NCBI GenBank assembly: GCA_021732285.1
Contig: JAKFVH010000197.1
Span: 1-36,681 of the forward strand
Reading direction: 5' to 3'
DNA from: Reyranella sp.
Lineage (GTDB): Bacteria; Pseudomonadota; Alphaproteobacteria; Reyranellales; Reyranellaceae
DNA length: 36,681 nt
How positions within the stretch are numbered: the first letter of the stretch is position 1; each line of letters begins with the position of its first letter. This document shows, in pieces, positions 23,790 through 32,538 of this stretch. Below the pieces are notes generated by a model, which saw only the letters and a program-made list of their open reading frames with translations, made no database searches and had not been told where the DNA came from. A program made the position numbers and the translations under genes.

Positions 23790-25712
23790 CTAGATCTGAA
23801 TCTGGTTACCCAGTTCGATAGCGCGGTTCGGCGGGATGCGGAAGAAGGTCTTGGTGGCCGAGGCCGAATGGGAGAGCGAGATGAACCAGTCGCGGCGCCA
23901 TTTGCCGAGCTTGGAATGCTGGCTGGGCACCAGGGTCTCGCGGCCGAGGAAGAAGCTGGTCTCCATCTCGTCGTAGGCGATGCCGTGCGGCCGGCAGGCG
24001 CGCAGCGCATCGGGCACGTCGGGCTGCTCGGTGAAGCCGTAGCGGGCGATCACCGTGTGGAAGCCCTTGCCCAGCCGCTCGACCTCGACCCGGTGCGACT
24101 CGGGCACGCGCGGCACGTCCATGGTCTCGACCTGCAGCATGATGATGCGCTCGTGCAGCACCTTGTTGTGCTTGAGGTTGTGCAGGAAGGCCGCCGGCGT
24201 GTGGCTGGCATCGGCGGTCAGGAACACCGCGGTGCCGGCGACGCGGTCGGGCGCGCGCTCCATGCGCTCGAGGAACAAGCGCAAGGGCAAAGTGCCTTCG
24301 CTCATCTCAGTGGCGACCAGCCGTCGGCCGAGCCGCCAGGTCATGATGGTGAAGTAGATGAACGACGCCACCACCAGCGGCAGCCAGCCGCCGTCGGGAA
24401 TTTTCAGCGCGTTGGCGATGAAGAAGGCGAGGTCGGGCACCGCCAGCAGGCCGAACACCAGGGCGGCGACGGGCCAGCGCCACTTCCACACCAGGATCGC
24501 TACCGCCATGGCGAGGGCGGCGTCGACCAGCATGGCGCCGGTGACGGCAAGGCCGTAGGCACCGGCCAAGGCGCCCGACGAGCCGAAGCCCACGACCAGG
24601 GCCACGACACCCACCATCAGGATCCAGTTGACCCGCGGGATGTAGATCTGCCCGATCGTCGTCTCCGACGTGTGCTGGATCGCCATGCGCGGCAGGTAGC
24701 CGAGCTGGATCGCCTGGCGCGTTAGCGAGAACACGCCGGTGATGACGGCCTGCGAGGCGATCACCGTAGCGAAGGTCGCGAGCGCCACCAGGAAGATGAT
24801 GTAGTCTTGCGGCACCAGTTCGAAGAAGACCTGACGCACGCGCGTGGGATCTTCGATGATCAGCGCACCCTGGCCGAAGTAATTGAGCAGCAGGCCTGGC
24901 ATGACCAGCGCGAGCCATCCCGTGCGAATCGGCCGGCGGCCGAAATGGCCCATGTCAGCGTAGAGCGCCTCGGCGCCGGTAACGGCCAGCACGATCGAGC
25001 CGAAAGCCCAGAAGATGCCGAGCCCCTGGTCGGCGATCAGGTGCGCCGCATAGAGCGGATTGATCGCCAGCAGCACGGACGGGTGCTTGGCGATCTGCCA
25101 GGCGCCCAGAACACCCAGCACCACGAACCAGATCAGCATGACCGGGCCGAACAGGCGGCCGACGTCGGCGGTGCCGCGCGCCTGCAGCAGGAACAGCGCC
25201 ACCAGGATGGCCAACGCCAGCGGCACGACGAGGGGCTCGAAACCCGGCGTCACGGCCGACAAGCCCTCGACGGCGCTCATCACTGAGATCGCCGGCGTGA
25301 TGATGGCGTCGCCGTAGAACAGGGCGAGCCCGATCACCGCCAGTATGGTGATGCCGACCCGGATCCGCCGGCCCTTGCCGTTCAGCCCGTGGGTGCCCAG
25401 CGTCGCCAGCGCCAGCACGCCGCCCTCGCCCTTGTTGTCGGCGCGCATGATCAGGGTGACGTACTTGATGGTGACGGTGAGCGTCACCGCCCAGAACAGC
25501 GTCGACAGCACACCCAGCACGTGGTCCGGCGTAGGCGCCAGGCTGGTGTCGTGCAGGAACGTCTCACGCAGCGCATAGAGCGGGCTGGTGCCGATGTCGC
25601 CGAACACCACACCCAGCGCGCCCACGATCAGGGCAGCGCTCACCTTGCCGTTGTCGTGGGATGGGTGGGCGGCGTCGGTGACGGTCGACGGGCTGGTACT
25701 GTCAGGGGCCAT
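23790..25712 (-). CDS. kup: Kup-type low-affinity potassium transporter
   Basis: A 640-residue K+ uptake protein, probably a K+/H+ symporter. The first helix holds the family signature ALGVVFGDIGTSPLYALRETF; about twelve membrane helices follow to residue ~440, then a cytoplasmic C-terminal part (VAGTAVFLTADASHTPAAFLHNLKHNKVLHERIIMLQV) as in KUP/HAK proteins. The methionine at 25712 (MAPDSTSPST) is used; the frame stays open 31 codons further upstream with unlikely content. Bases 25713-25870 separate it from the divergent DUF3592 gene, and no clear promoter stands out there. Confidence 0.94.
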   Translation of the reverse strand: MAPDSTSPSTVTDAAHPSHDNGKVSAALIVGALGVVFGDIGTSPLYALRETFLHDTSLAPTPDHVLGVLSTLFWAVTLTVTIKYVTLIMRADNKGEGGVLALATLGTHGLNGKGRRIRVGITILAVIGLALFYGDAIITPAISVMSAVEGLSAVTPGFEPLVVPLALAILVALFLLQARGTADVGRLFGPVMLIWFVVLGVLGAWQIAKHPSVLLAINPLYAAHLIADQGLGIFWAFGSIVLAVTGAEALYADMGHFGRRPIRTGWLALVMPGLLLNYFGQGALIIEDPTRVRQVFFELVPQDYIIFLVALATFATVIASQAVITGVFSLTRQAIQLGYLPRMAIQHTSETTIGQIYIPRVNWILMVGVVALVVGFGSSGALAGAYGLAVTGAMLVDAALAMAVAILVWKWRWPVAALVFGLLAVPDLAFFIANALKIPDGGWLPLVVASFIYFTIMTWRLGRRLVATEMSEGTLPLRLFLERMERAPDRVAGTAVFLTADASHTPAAFLHNLKHNKVLHERIIMLQVETMDVPRVPESHRVEVERLGKGFHTVIARYGFTEQPDVPDALRACRPHGIAYDEMETSFFLGRETLVPSQHSKLGKWRRDWFISLSHSASATKTFFRIPPNRAIELGNQIQI

Positions 25713-25870
25713 AAAGGTCGAACGCCGCCAAGGTGGCGGCGGCGCGACGGTTTGCGCCCCCGCCTTTCGCCTGTCAACGCGCCAAATACAGGGCCGTTGC
25801 GGCAAAAACGCTTGACCTTTGCCGGGACCGTGCCGAGCGTTTCGGGGTGGCGTCGGAGGCGGGACAGGCC

Positions 25871-27265
25871 ATGGCGTTGGAACTCTGCATCAAGGGCAAG
25901 TTCACGACCGATCCGTCGGCCGAGGATTTCGGCCGGGCGTTCGACGGCGCTCCTGACCCCAAGGGCTGGTATCTCGTTCTCGACAACGAGGACGACGGCT
26001 CCAACATCGAGGTAACGGCCCGTCCCGAGGGCACCTACCACGTGACGGCCGACGACGGGCATCGCGAGGGCCATCCCGCCCGGCCGTTCACCGCCGACCA
26101 GGCGAAGGCGGCCCTGCTGAAGTACCGCGCGAGCGAGCCCGGCTGGCGCGAGGCCTTCACCTGGGAAAGCGACGACGAGGAGGACGAGAAAGAGGAAAAT
26201 TCGCTGCCCGCCGCGAAGCGCTCGTCCGAGCCGCCGACCTGGGCGGTGGCGATCGTGATCGCCTCGTTCACGCTGGTCGTCATCACCGGGTACGTGCTTT
26301 CGGCCACCGACATATCGCTTGGCGATTCCGACTTCTTCTACGTCGGCCTGATCTTCCTGCCGATGGCGGTGCTGTTCGTGGTCGCCGTGATCGCCAAGCT
26401 GCTGGAGGTGAAGCGGGCCGCGGGCTGGTCGACCGCCGTCGGACGGATCGTGAAGTCTCACACGGCAGCCGCGCACCGCCGCTCCGCAGGCGAGGCCACG
26501 GCGGTGAAGACCATGCCGGCCGCCGAGTACGAGTTCTCGGTCGGCGGCCACAAGATCAAGGGCAACCGCATCGGCATCGGCGGGGATTCGGGTGGCGCAG
26601 ACACCGAAGCGACCCTGCGGCGCTATACGGTTGGCGCCGCCGTGACCGTCTACTACGACCCGGCCAACCCGAAGAACTGCGTGCTCGAACGTGGCGTGCC
26701 CGAAGGCATCGGCAAGGGACTGGCGATCATCGTGGGCTTCGTCATCGCATTGGTTGGCGTCGTGTACTGGCTGGCCACCGGCGCACCACGTCTCGTCGAG
26801 CACCACTATCCCCACGCCAATGTCCCGGTCGTGATCATTGCCGCCAGCATGGGCGTGCTGATGCTGCTGTTCTTCATCGCGAGTTGGATGCTGTCGCGCC
26901 GGGTGGCCGATTGGCCGCTGGTGCAGGGCACGGTGCTGAGCAGCGGAACGGAGAAGGTCGAAAAGCACTCGGATGGGCGCAGGTCGGTCACCTTTGCGCC
27001 GGCGATCGAGTACGCTTACCGCGTGAACGACGTCGATTACGTCAGTCGCCAGGTCAAGCTCGGCGTGACCATGTCGGCCAGCCAGTCCTACGCCGCCGGC
27101 GTCGCGTCGCGCTATCCCAAGGGGGCCGCCATCAACGTGCACTACGATCCCGCCAACCCGTCCAACGCCGCGCTCGAGAACCCGGTGGGGACGCGCTGGT
27201 TCCTGCTGGGCGTCGCGGCCGCCCTGTTCGCGCTCGCCGCCCATCAGGCCGGAGCCTTTTCATGA
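25871..27265 (+). CDS. Membrane protein with two DUF3592 domains
   Basis: A 464-residue protein. A soluble N-terminal part of about 125 residues ends in an acidic run (ESDDEEDEKEEN). Two helices follow (VAIVIASFTLVVITGYVL, FYVGLIFLPMAVLFVVAVI), then a first DUF3592 domain ending VTVYYDPANPKNCVLERG. Two more helices lead to a second DUF3592 domain ending INVHYDPANPSNAALENP, and a final helix. The repeat of the YDPANPxN signature shows an internal duplication. Function is unknown. The ATG at 25871 has GGAGG at 25855-25859. The stop overlaps the P450 start (ATGA). Confidence 0.85.
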   Translation: MALELCIKGKFTTDPSAEDFGRAFDGAPDPKGWYLVLDNEDDGSNIEVTARPEGTYHVTADDGHREGHPARPFTADQAKAALLKYRASEPGWREAFTWESDDEEDEKEENSLPAAKRSSEPPTWAVAIVIASFTLVVITGYVLSATDISLGDSDFFYVGLIFLPMAVLFVVAVIAKLLEVKRAAGWSTAVGRIVKSHTAAAHRRSAGEATAVKTMPAAEYEFSVGGHKIKGNRIGIGGDSGGADTEATLRRYTVGAAVTVYYDPANPKNCVLERGVPEGIGKGLAIIVGFVIALVGVVYWLATGAPRLVEHHYPHANVPVVIIAASMGVLMLLFFIASWMLSRRVADWPLVQGTVLSSGTEKVEKHSDGRRSVTFAPAIEYAYRVNDVDYVSRQVKLGVTMSASQSYAAGVASRYPKGAAINVHYDPANPSNAALENPVGTRWFLLGVAAALFALAAHQAGAFS

Positions 27266-28479
27266 ATGCACCACCTCTCGCCCTCGCCGACGTCAGCAGC
27301 CCGACGCTCTATCGCGACGACGCCTGGCGCGAGCCTTTCGCCGCGATGCGCCGCGACGATCCGGTCCATCGCCATCCCGACAGTCCCTACGGGCCCTACT
27401 GGTCGGTGACGCGCTACGCCGACATCATGAAGGTCGAGCTCGACCACGCGACCTATTCCTCGGCCTCCGAGATGGGCGGCATCCAGATCGCCGACCAGCC
27501 CAAGGGCCAGGAGCTGCCCAACTTCATCCGCATGGACCCGCCGCGCCACACCGCGCAGCGCAAGACGGTGGCGCCGATCGTGGCGCCGACCAACCTCGCC
27601 AACATGGAAGGCCTGATCCGCGAGCGCACCGCGGCGGTGCTCGACGGCCTGCCGCGCAACGAGGCCTTCGATTGGGTCGATCGCGTCTCGACCGAGCTCA
27701 CGGCGCTGATGCTGGCGACGCTGTTCGACTTCCCGCAGGCCGAGCGGCGCAAGCTGACGCATTGGTCGGACGTCGCGATCGCCAACATCGAATCGGCCGA
27801 CGCCGTGGTAAAGAGTGAGGCCGAGCGCATGGCCGAGCTGACGACGATGGCCGAGACCATGGCCGCGCTGTGGAAGGAGCGCGCCGCCCAGCCGCCCAAG
27901 TTCGACCTGATCTCGATGATGGCCCACGCCGAGGCCACCAGGGCGATGCCGATGCGCGAGTTCATCGGCAACTTCGGGCTCCTGATCGTGGGCGGCAACG
28001 ACACCACGCGCAACTCGATGACCGGCGGCTTGATGGCGGTGTGCGAGAGCCCGGCCGAGCTTGCCAAGGTCAAGGCCGATCCCAAACTGATCGACAGCCT
28101 GGTGTCCGAGATCATCCGCTGGCAGACGCCGGTGATCCACATGCGCCGCACCGCGATGCGCGATTGTGAGCTCGCCGGCCGGACCATCCGGCAGGGCGAC
28201 AAGGTCGTGATGTGGTACGTCTCCGGCAACCGTGACGAGGCCGCGATCGAGGAGCCGGAACGCTTCCTGGTCGGCCGCCCGCGGCCGCGCCATCACCTGT
28301 CGTTCGGCGCCGGCATCCATCGCTGCGTCGGCGACCGCCTGGCCGAAATGCAGCTCAGGATCCTGTGGCAGGAGATGCTTTTACGCGATCTCGACGTCGA
28401 GATCGTCGGACCGCCGGTGCGCCTCTACTCGAATTTCATCCGCGGAATCCGGTCCCTGCGAGTGGTCATCAAGGCATAG
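27262..28479 (+). CDS. Cytochrome P450
   Basis: A 405-residue soluble bacterial P450 that hydroxylates an unknown, probably hydrophobic, substrate. The I-helix oxygen-activation motif is GGNDTTR (244-250), the K-helix ExxR is EIIR (283-286), and the haem loop is FGAGIHRCVG (348-357) with ligand C355. It resembles the CYP125/CYP142 and linalool-hydroxylase-like group in general pattern, but subfamily cannot be fixed by eye. No ferredoxin or reductase gene is adjacent. It is translationally coupled to the DUF3592 membrane protein and convergent with the aldolase across palindrome copy C. Confidence 0.94.
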   Translation: MNAPPLALADVSSPTLYRDDAWREPFAAMRRDDPVHRHPDSPYGPYWSVTRYADIMKVELDHATYSSASEMGGIQIADQPKGQELPNFIRMDPPRHTAQRKTVAPIVAPTNLANMEGLIRERTAAVLDGLPRNEAFDWVDRVSTELTALMLATLFDFPQAERRKLTHWSDVAIANIESADAVVKSEAERMAELTTMAETMAALWKERAAQPPKFDLISMMAHAEATRAMPMREFIGNFGLLIVGGNDTTRNSMTGGLMAVCESPAELAKVKADPKLIDSLVSEIIRWQTPVIHMRRTAMRDCELAGRTIRQGDKVVMWYVSGNRDEAAIEEPERFLVGRPRPRHHLSFGAGIHRCVGDRLAEMQLRILWQEMLLRDLDVEIVGPPVRLYSNFIRGIRSLRVVIKA

Positions 28480-28613
28480 CTGGGGGCGCGCCACTCCAGT
28501 GGCGCGTCTTCTCTTCCGGACCGCGCGCATCCTGCGCGCTCATGAATCATGAGCGAGCTGGAAGCTCGCGGTCCAGAAGACCATGACGCGCCACTGGAGT
28601 GGCGCGCCCCCAG
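28480..28613 (+). repeat. Long nested palindromic repeat, copy C
   Basis: It fills the gap between the P450 stop (28479) and the aldolase stop (28618). Outer arms CTGGGGGCGCGCC and GGCGCGCCCCCAG pair. Each end has its own hairpin (CGCGCCACT-CC-AGTGGCGCG on the left). The core is CTTCCGGACC with GGTCCAGAAG, two side hairpins (GCGCGCA/TGCGCGC, GCGAGCT/AGCTCGC) and a central GCTCATGAATCATGAGC. It is in the same orientation as copy A and opposite to copy B. Confidence 0.9.
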
Positions 28614-28617
28614 CTAG

Positions 28618-29400
28618 CTAGCCCTTCTTCACCGTCGCCAGCCCTGCAGCAAACGCCTGCTGCAGCAGCCACACATCGCCCGCAATCGAAACGAAGTCGT
28701 AACCCATGGCGGCGAACTGCGCGCCCTGCTTGGCGTCGACCGCCAGCCGGCCCGCCGACTTGCCGTGCTTCTTGGCGGCGGCAATGGTCGCCTGCTCGGC
28801 CTTGATGAAATCGGAATGGTCGAAAGCGCCCGGCTCGCCCAGCGCCACCGAAAGATCGTTGTGGCCGAGCCACAGCATGTCGACGCCAGGCATCGCTGCG
28901 ATCTCGTCGGCCGTCGCGGCGCTGCGCGGATCCTCGACCTGCAGGATGATGGCGGTGCGCGCGTTCTGCTCGGCGAAGCGCGGCACCAGCGGCTCGGCGC
29001 GCATGGCGAAGCGTTCGTGCGCCAGTCCCAGCGCCACGCCGCGCGTGCCGTCGGGCCAGTACTTGGCGGCATCCAGCACAGCCTTGGCCTGCTCGACCGA
29101 CGACACGATCGGCACCATCACGCCGTCGGCGCCGGTATCGAGTGCACGCGATATGTGATGGCGCTGCTGGCTCGGCACGCGCACCACCAGCGGTAGGCCG
29201 GCCGCCTGGCAGTAACGCACTACCTGGCGGACGGTATCGAATCCGAAACCAGTGTGCTCCATGTCGAGCACCGCGAAATCCGCGCCGGCGGCCTTGAGGA
29301 TCTGACCGATGCCCGGCGTGGCGAACTCGAAGAGGAACGTGCCGACCTTCGTCTGTGAAGTCCCTACAAGCGATCGGAGATTGGCTCCCGGCATTGTCAT
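28618..29400 (-). CDS. HpcH/HpaI-family aldolase
   Basis: A 260-residue class II (metal-dependent) aldolase of the HpcH/HpaI group, which cleaves 2-keto-4-hydroxy acids to pyruvate and an aldehyde. Visible family blocks are GTFLFEFATPGIGQILKAAGADFAVLDMEHTGFGF, the RVPSQQRHHISRALDTGADGVMVPIV segment with its arginine, QVEDPRSAATADEIAAMPGVDMLWLGHNDLSVALG with metal and pyruvate contacts, and a C-terminal DFVSIAGD. It is divergent from the GST gene with 69 bases between starts. The physiological substrate is unknown. Confidence 0.9.
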   Translation of the reverse strand: MTMPGANLRSLVGTSQTKVGTFLFEFATPGIGQILKAAGADFAVLDMEHTGFGFDTVRQVVRYCQAAGLPLVVRVPSQQRHHISRALDTGADGVMVPIVSSVEQAKAVLDAAKYWPDGTRGVALGLAHERFAMRAEPLVPRFAEQNARTAIILQVEDPRSAATADEIAAMPGVDMLWLGHNDLSVALGEPGAFDHSDFIKAEQATIAAAKKHGKSAGRLAVDAKQGAQFAAMGYDFVSIAGDVWLLQQAFAAGLATVKKG

Positions 29401-29469
29401 TTCCCCCTTGTGCTCCCGATGCTAGCGTCGCCCGTCCAAGACGACCACCCAACTCAAAGGGAGTTAGCC

Positions 29470-30096
29470 ATGAAGCTCTATTACATGCCCGGCGCGTGCT
29501 CGATCGGCATCCATGTTCTCCTCGAAGAGATCGGCAAGCCGTATGACCTGCAGAAGATCGACGGCGCCAAGCAGGAGCAGTACGGCCCCGACTTCGTGAA
29601 GCTCAATCCGAAGTCCAAGGTGCCGACGCTGGTACGCGACGACGGCGCGGTGCTCACCGAGTTCCCGGCGATCGCGACATGGCTCGCGCGCAAGAATCCC
29701 GACAAGGGCCTGCTGCCGTCCGATCCCGACGGCGAGGCGCGCGCCTTGGAGGCGATGGACTACGTCGTGTCGACCATGCACATGCAGGGCTTCTCGCGCA
29801 TGTTCCGTCCCGGCAACTACGCGCCGACCGAAGCCGACCACGACGTGGTCAAGGCGCGTGGCAAGGAGATCATGGAGAAGGGCCTCGCCATCATGGACAA
29901 GGCGCTCGAGGGCAAGGAGTACGTCGCCGGCAAGTTCTCCGTCGCCGACGCGGCCCTGTTCTATGTCGAGTTCTGGGCGGCGGCGCGCATGAAGATGACG
30001 CTGCCCAAGAACTGCGCCGCCCACTACGAGCGCATGAAGAACCGGCCCGCGGTCAAGCGCACGATCGAGCAGGAAGGGCTCGCCGCGGCGGTCTGA
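29470..30096 (+). CDS. Glutathione S-transferase (beta-class-like)
   Basis: A 208-residue GST. The N-terminal thioredoxin-like domain begins MKLYYMPGACSIGIHVLLEEIG, with Y5 and C10 where beta-class enzymes hold their catalytic Tyr/Cys. The SKVPTLVRDDGAVLTEFPAIATWLA segment contains the cis-proline and the glutathione-binding E-F/S pair. A helical C-terminal domain carries GKFSVADAALFYVEFW. The ATG at 29470 follows AAAGGGAG. The enzyme probably conjugates or isomerises electrophilic compounds, in keeping with the catabolic neighbours. Confidence 0.93.
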   Translation: MKLYYMPGACSIGIHVLLEEIGKPYDLQKIDGAKQEQYGPDFVKLNPKSKVPTLVRDDGAVLTEFPAIATWLARKNPDKGLLPSDPDGEARALEAMDYVVSTMHMQGFSRMFRPGNYAPTEADHDVVKARGKEIMEKGLAIMDKALEGKEYVAGKFSVADAALFYVEFWAAARMKMTLPKNCAAHYERMKNRPAVKRTIEQEGLAAAV

Positions 30097-30193
30097 TTTC
30101 TCGTCGCGGCTCGCGACCTTACAACTGTCTGCGTGGCGGCTCGACGGCGTCTCGGCCGTTGACCGCCCGCAGCATGCGCCCGGTAATCGGCCG

Positions 30194-31030
30194 ATGTCCG
30201 CGGCGCTGCTCTACGGCTTGGTCATTCTGTCGGCGATCGCCAACGCGGTCTGGAATGCCCTGATGAAGTCGGCCGGCGATCGCGTCCTGACGATGGTGGC
30301 GATCCGGACGACGGGATTGATGCTGGGCCTCGTTGCCTTGCCATTCGTCGATTGGCCCGCGCCGGAGAGCTGGAAGTGGCTGGCTCTCACCGCCGCGGTG
30401 ATGTTCGCCTATTACGCTCTTCTGATCCGTTCTTACGGCGTTGGCGACATGAGTGTCGTCTACCCGCTGGCGCGCGGCCTGGCGCCGGTGCTGACCACAA
30501 TCGCTGCCTTCTTCGCGATCGGCGAGACGCTGGGCCTGGGCCAGATCGTGGCGGTCGCGATGATCTCGCTCGGCATCATGGCCCTTTCCTTTGGTGCCGG
30601 CGCCAGCGCTGGCGCCGTGGGCTTTGCTCTGGCGACCGGCGTTTCGGTCGCCACCTACAGCTTCTTCGCCGGGCTGGGCGTGCGCACCGCCGGCACGGTG
30701 CTGGGGTTTCAGGTGTGTCTGGAGATCGTCACGGGCCTCGGCATGCTTTGCTACGGCGTCGCCGTTCGGCGCGCCGACCTTGCGGCCTACGCCCGCCGGC
30801 AGGGTGCGCGGGGCTTGCTGACAGGGGTGATCTCAGTGGCGGGCTTCCTCGCCTATCTCGTCGCGGCCCGGTACCTGCCGCTCGGGCCGGTCACGGCCTT
30901 GCGCGAAACCAGCGTGATCTTTGGCACTGTCCTGGGCACGGTCGTCCTGAAGGAAGGCTTTGGCCCACGCCGCATCGCGGCTGCGTTGCTGGTGACGGTC
31001 GGGATCGCGCTTCTCGCCGTCACGCGCTGA
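30194..31030 (+). CDS. EamA/DMT-superfamily transporter
   Basis: A 278-residue inner-membrane protein with about ten hydrophobic helices and the internal two-fold repeat of the drug/metabolite transporter superfamily. Helix 1 reads LVILSAIANAVWNALMKSAGD, the end of the first half SVVYPLARGLAPVLTTIAAFFAIGETL, and the matching part of the second half PVTALRETSVIFGTVLGTVVLKEGFG. The substrate is unknown. Its stop lies 13 bases before the next ATG, so it is likely co-transcribed with the nitronate monooxygenase. Bases 30097-30193 upstream hold nothing I can identify. Confidence 0.9.
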   Translation: MSAALLYGLVILSAIANAVWNALMKSAGDRVLTMVAIRTTGLMLGLVALPFVDWPAPESWKWLALTAAVMFAYYALLIRSYGVGDMSVVYPLARGLAPVLTTIAAFFAIGETLGLGQIVAVAMISLGIMALSFGAGASAGAVGFALATGVSVATYSFFAGLGVRTAGTVLGFQVCLEIVTGLGMLCYGVAVRRADLAAYARRQGARGLLTGVISVAGFLAYLVAARYLPLGPVTALRETSVIFGTVLGTVVLKEGFGPRRIAAALLVTVGIALLAVTR

Positions 31031-31043
31031 GGTAGTCTTGGCC

Positions 31044-32018
31044 ATGTCATTGCCGGTCTCGCTGAAAAGTCGCCTGACATTGCCGCTGATCGCCGCCCCG
31101 ATGTTCCTGGTATCGGGGCCGGCGCTGGTGAAGGCGGCGTGCCGCTCCGGCGTCATCGGCTCGTTCCCCACTGCCAACTGCCGCACCGTCGAGGAGCTCG
31201 ACCGCTGGCTCGCCGACATGGTCGACGACCTGAAGCGGGCCGCCGACGAGACCGGCCGAGTGCCGGCGCCCCTCTGTCCCAACCTGATCGTGCACCGGTC
31301 CAACACGCGCGTGCCGGACGATCTCGCTGCCGTGTTGCGCCATAAGGCCGAGATCGTCATCACCAGCGTCGGCTCGCCCGAGCCGGTGCTGAAGCCTCTG
31401 AAAGACGCGGGCTGCCTGGTGCTGGCCGACGTCGCTTCCGTGCGCCACGCTGAAAAGGCTGTTGCTGCTGGCGTCGATGGCCTGGTGCTGCTGACGGCGG
31501 GCGCCGGCGGGCAGACCGGCTGGGTCAATCCCTTCGCCTTCGTGCGTGCCGTGCGGACGTTCTGGGATGGCATCGTGGTGATGGCGGGTGGCATGGCTGA
31601 CGGCCAGGCGATTGCTGCCGCCGAGACGCTGGGCTGCGATCTCGCCTACATGGGCACCAAGTTCATCGCCACGCGCGAGAGCCTGGCCAAGGATGCCTAC
31701 AAGGAGATGCTGGTGAAGAGCCGGCTCGACGACGTCCTGCTGACCAAGGCGTTCACGGGTCTGGAGACCAACATGCTGCGCCCGTCGATCGCGGCAGCCG
31801 GGCTCGATCCCGACAATCTGCCGGTGCGCGGCGCGATCGACATCGCGAAGGACATCAACGCGTCGGAACGCGACAAGCCGAATTCCAAGCGTTGGAAAGA
31901 CATCTGGAGCGCCGGACATTCGGTGTCGGGTGTTGCCGACGTGCCGTCGGTCGCCGAGCTGATCCGGCGGACCGCCGACGAATACGCCGCCGCTCGCCAG
32001 TCAGTGCAGCGCGTATAG
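31044..32018 (+). CDS. Nitronate monooxygenase family protein (FMN, TIM barrel)
   Basis: A 324-residue TIM-barrel flavoprotein of the nitronate monooxygenase/2-nitropropane dioxygenase family. The N-terminal LTLPLIAAPMFLVSGPALVKAACRSGVIGSFPT binds FMN. Glycine-rich phosphate loops follow: VLLTAGAGGQTGW and VVMAGGMADGQAIAAAETLGCDLAYMGTKFIAT. The catalytic-base histidine region of the family (AGGHxG) reads AGAGGQTG here, so oxidation of nitronates is not assured. The ATG at 31044 is preferred over TTG at 31038 because GAGGTAG lies at 31029-31035. Its end overlaps usg by 18 bases. Confidence 0.88.
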   Translation: MSLPVSLKSRLTLPLIAAPMFLVSGPALVKAACRSGVIGSFPTANCRTVEELDRWLADMVDDLKRAADETGRVPAPLCPNLIVHRSNTRVPDDLAAVLRHKAEIVITSVGSPEPVLKPLKDAGCLVLADVASVRHAEKAVAAGVDGLVLLTAGAGGQTGWVNPFAFVRAVRTFWDGIVVMAGGMADGQAIAAAETLGCDLAYMGTKFIATRESLAKDAYKEMLVKSRLDDVLLTKAFTGLETNMLRPSIAAAGLDPDNLPVRGAIDIAKDINASERDKPNSKRWKDIWSAGHSVSGVADVPSVAELIRRTADEYAAARQSVQRV

Positions 32019-32267
32019 CCCGTTGGAAAAGCGGAACTCGGCGGGCTTGATCAGCTGGGCATTGGCGACCCGCACGCGGTGCACCTTGCCGTCGAGATTG
32101 TGTTCCCAGAAGTCGAGGAACTTGGTGAGGGCGGGGAATTTCGGGGCCAGATCGAGGTTCTGCCAGACGAAGCTCTGCAGAACGTGCTGGTGATCGGGCA
32201 TCCAATACAGGATTTCGGCGGTCGTCAGACGATAGTTGTTGAGTTGCGCAATAAAACTACGGTCCAT
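32001..32267 (-). CDS. Usg-family protein
   Basis: An 88-residue protein matching the alphaproteobacterial Usg family: LNNYRLTTAEILYWMPDHQHVLQSFVWQNLDLAPKFPALTKFLDFWEHNLDGKVHRVRVA. In other alphaproteobacteria Usg-family genes lie near tryptophan biosynthesis genes and their function is unknown. Here no trp gene is visible. A good AAGGAG ribosome site precedes the ATG at 32267. It is convergent with and overlaps the nitronate monooxygenase end, and divergent from groES. Confidence 0.88.
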   Translation of the reverse strand: MDRSFIAQLNNYRLTTAEILYWMPDHQHVLQSFVWQNLDLAPKFPALTKFLDFWEHNLDGKVHRVRVANAQLIKPAEFRFSNGLYALH

Positions 32268-32353
32268 CGAGCACTCCTTGACTCAACGCACGCAAAGGAA
32301 TAGTCACGCATCCTTAACGAAAATCCAAGATAATTCGTTCCACATCAAGGAGT

Positions 32354-32381
32354 TAGCAGCACTCAATCGTGATTGCTGCTA
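32354..32381. promoter_or_regulatory. Imperfect operator-like inverted repeat between usg and groES
   Basis: TAGCAGCA (32354-32361), 12 bases, TGCTGCTA (32374-32381), an exact 8-base inverted repeat. It sits 27 bases ahead of the groES -35 element. The left arm with its flank (TTAGCAGCACTC) resembles a CIRCE arm with three extra bases, so it may be a decayed or second repressor site. Confidence 0.4.
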
Positions 32382-32407
32382 GTGCGAAGTGACTTTGTTC
32401 CCGCGCC

Positions 32408-32436
32408 TTGACTCAAGTCTTCCACACCCCTAAATC
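32408..32436 (+). promoter_or_regulatory. groES promoter
   Basis: TTGACT at 32408-32413 and TAAATC at 32431-32436 with a 17-base spacer. The CIRCE operator begins 10 bases after the -10, overlapping the expected start of transcription, which is the usual arrangement for repression by HrcA. Confidence 0.75.
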
Positions 32437-32445
32437 CCGAGTGCT

Positions 32446-32472
32446 TTGGCACTCACCGCAGGAGAGTGCTGA
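32446..32472. promoter_or_regulatory. CIRCE operator (HrcA binding site)
   Basis: TTGGCACTC-N9-GAGTGCTGA. The family consensus is TTAGCACTC-N9-GAGTGCTAA, so 8 of 9 bases agree in each arm and the spacing is exact. A further half-site GAGTGC at 32439-32444 pairs with the left arm. HrcA holds groESL down here until heat shock or protein misfolding. Confidence 0.9.
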
Positions 32473-32538
32473 CAGCAATCCTTTCCGTCGCGGCCGTCCG
32501 GCCGCGCAGGTTCAACCAGGGATATTGGAGGAAGAAGC

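Noticed and set aside
25640-27244. Long minus-strand open frame (534 codons) opposite the DUF3592 gene
   Set aside because: Low-complexity His/Asp/Arg content; the plus-strand protein has membrane helices and duplicated DUF3592 signatures.
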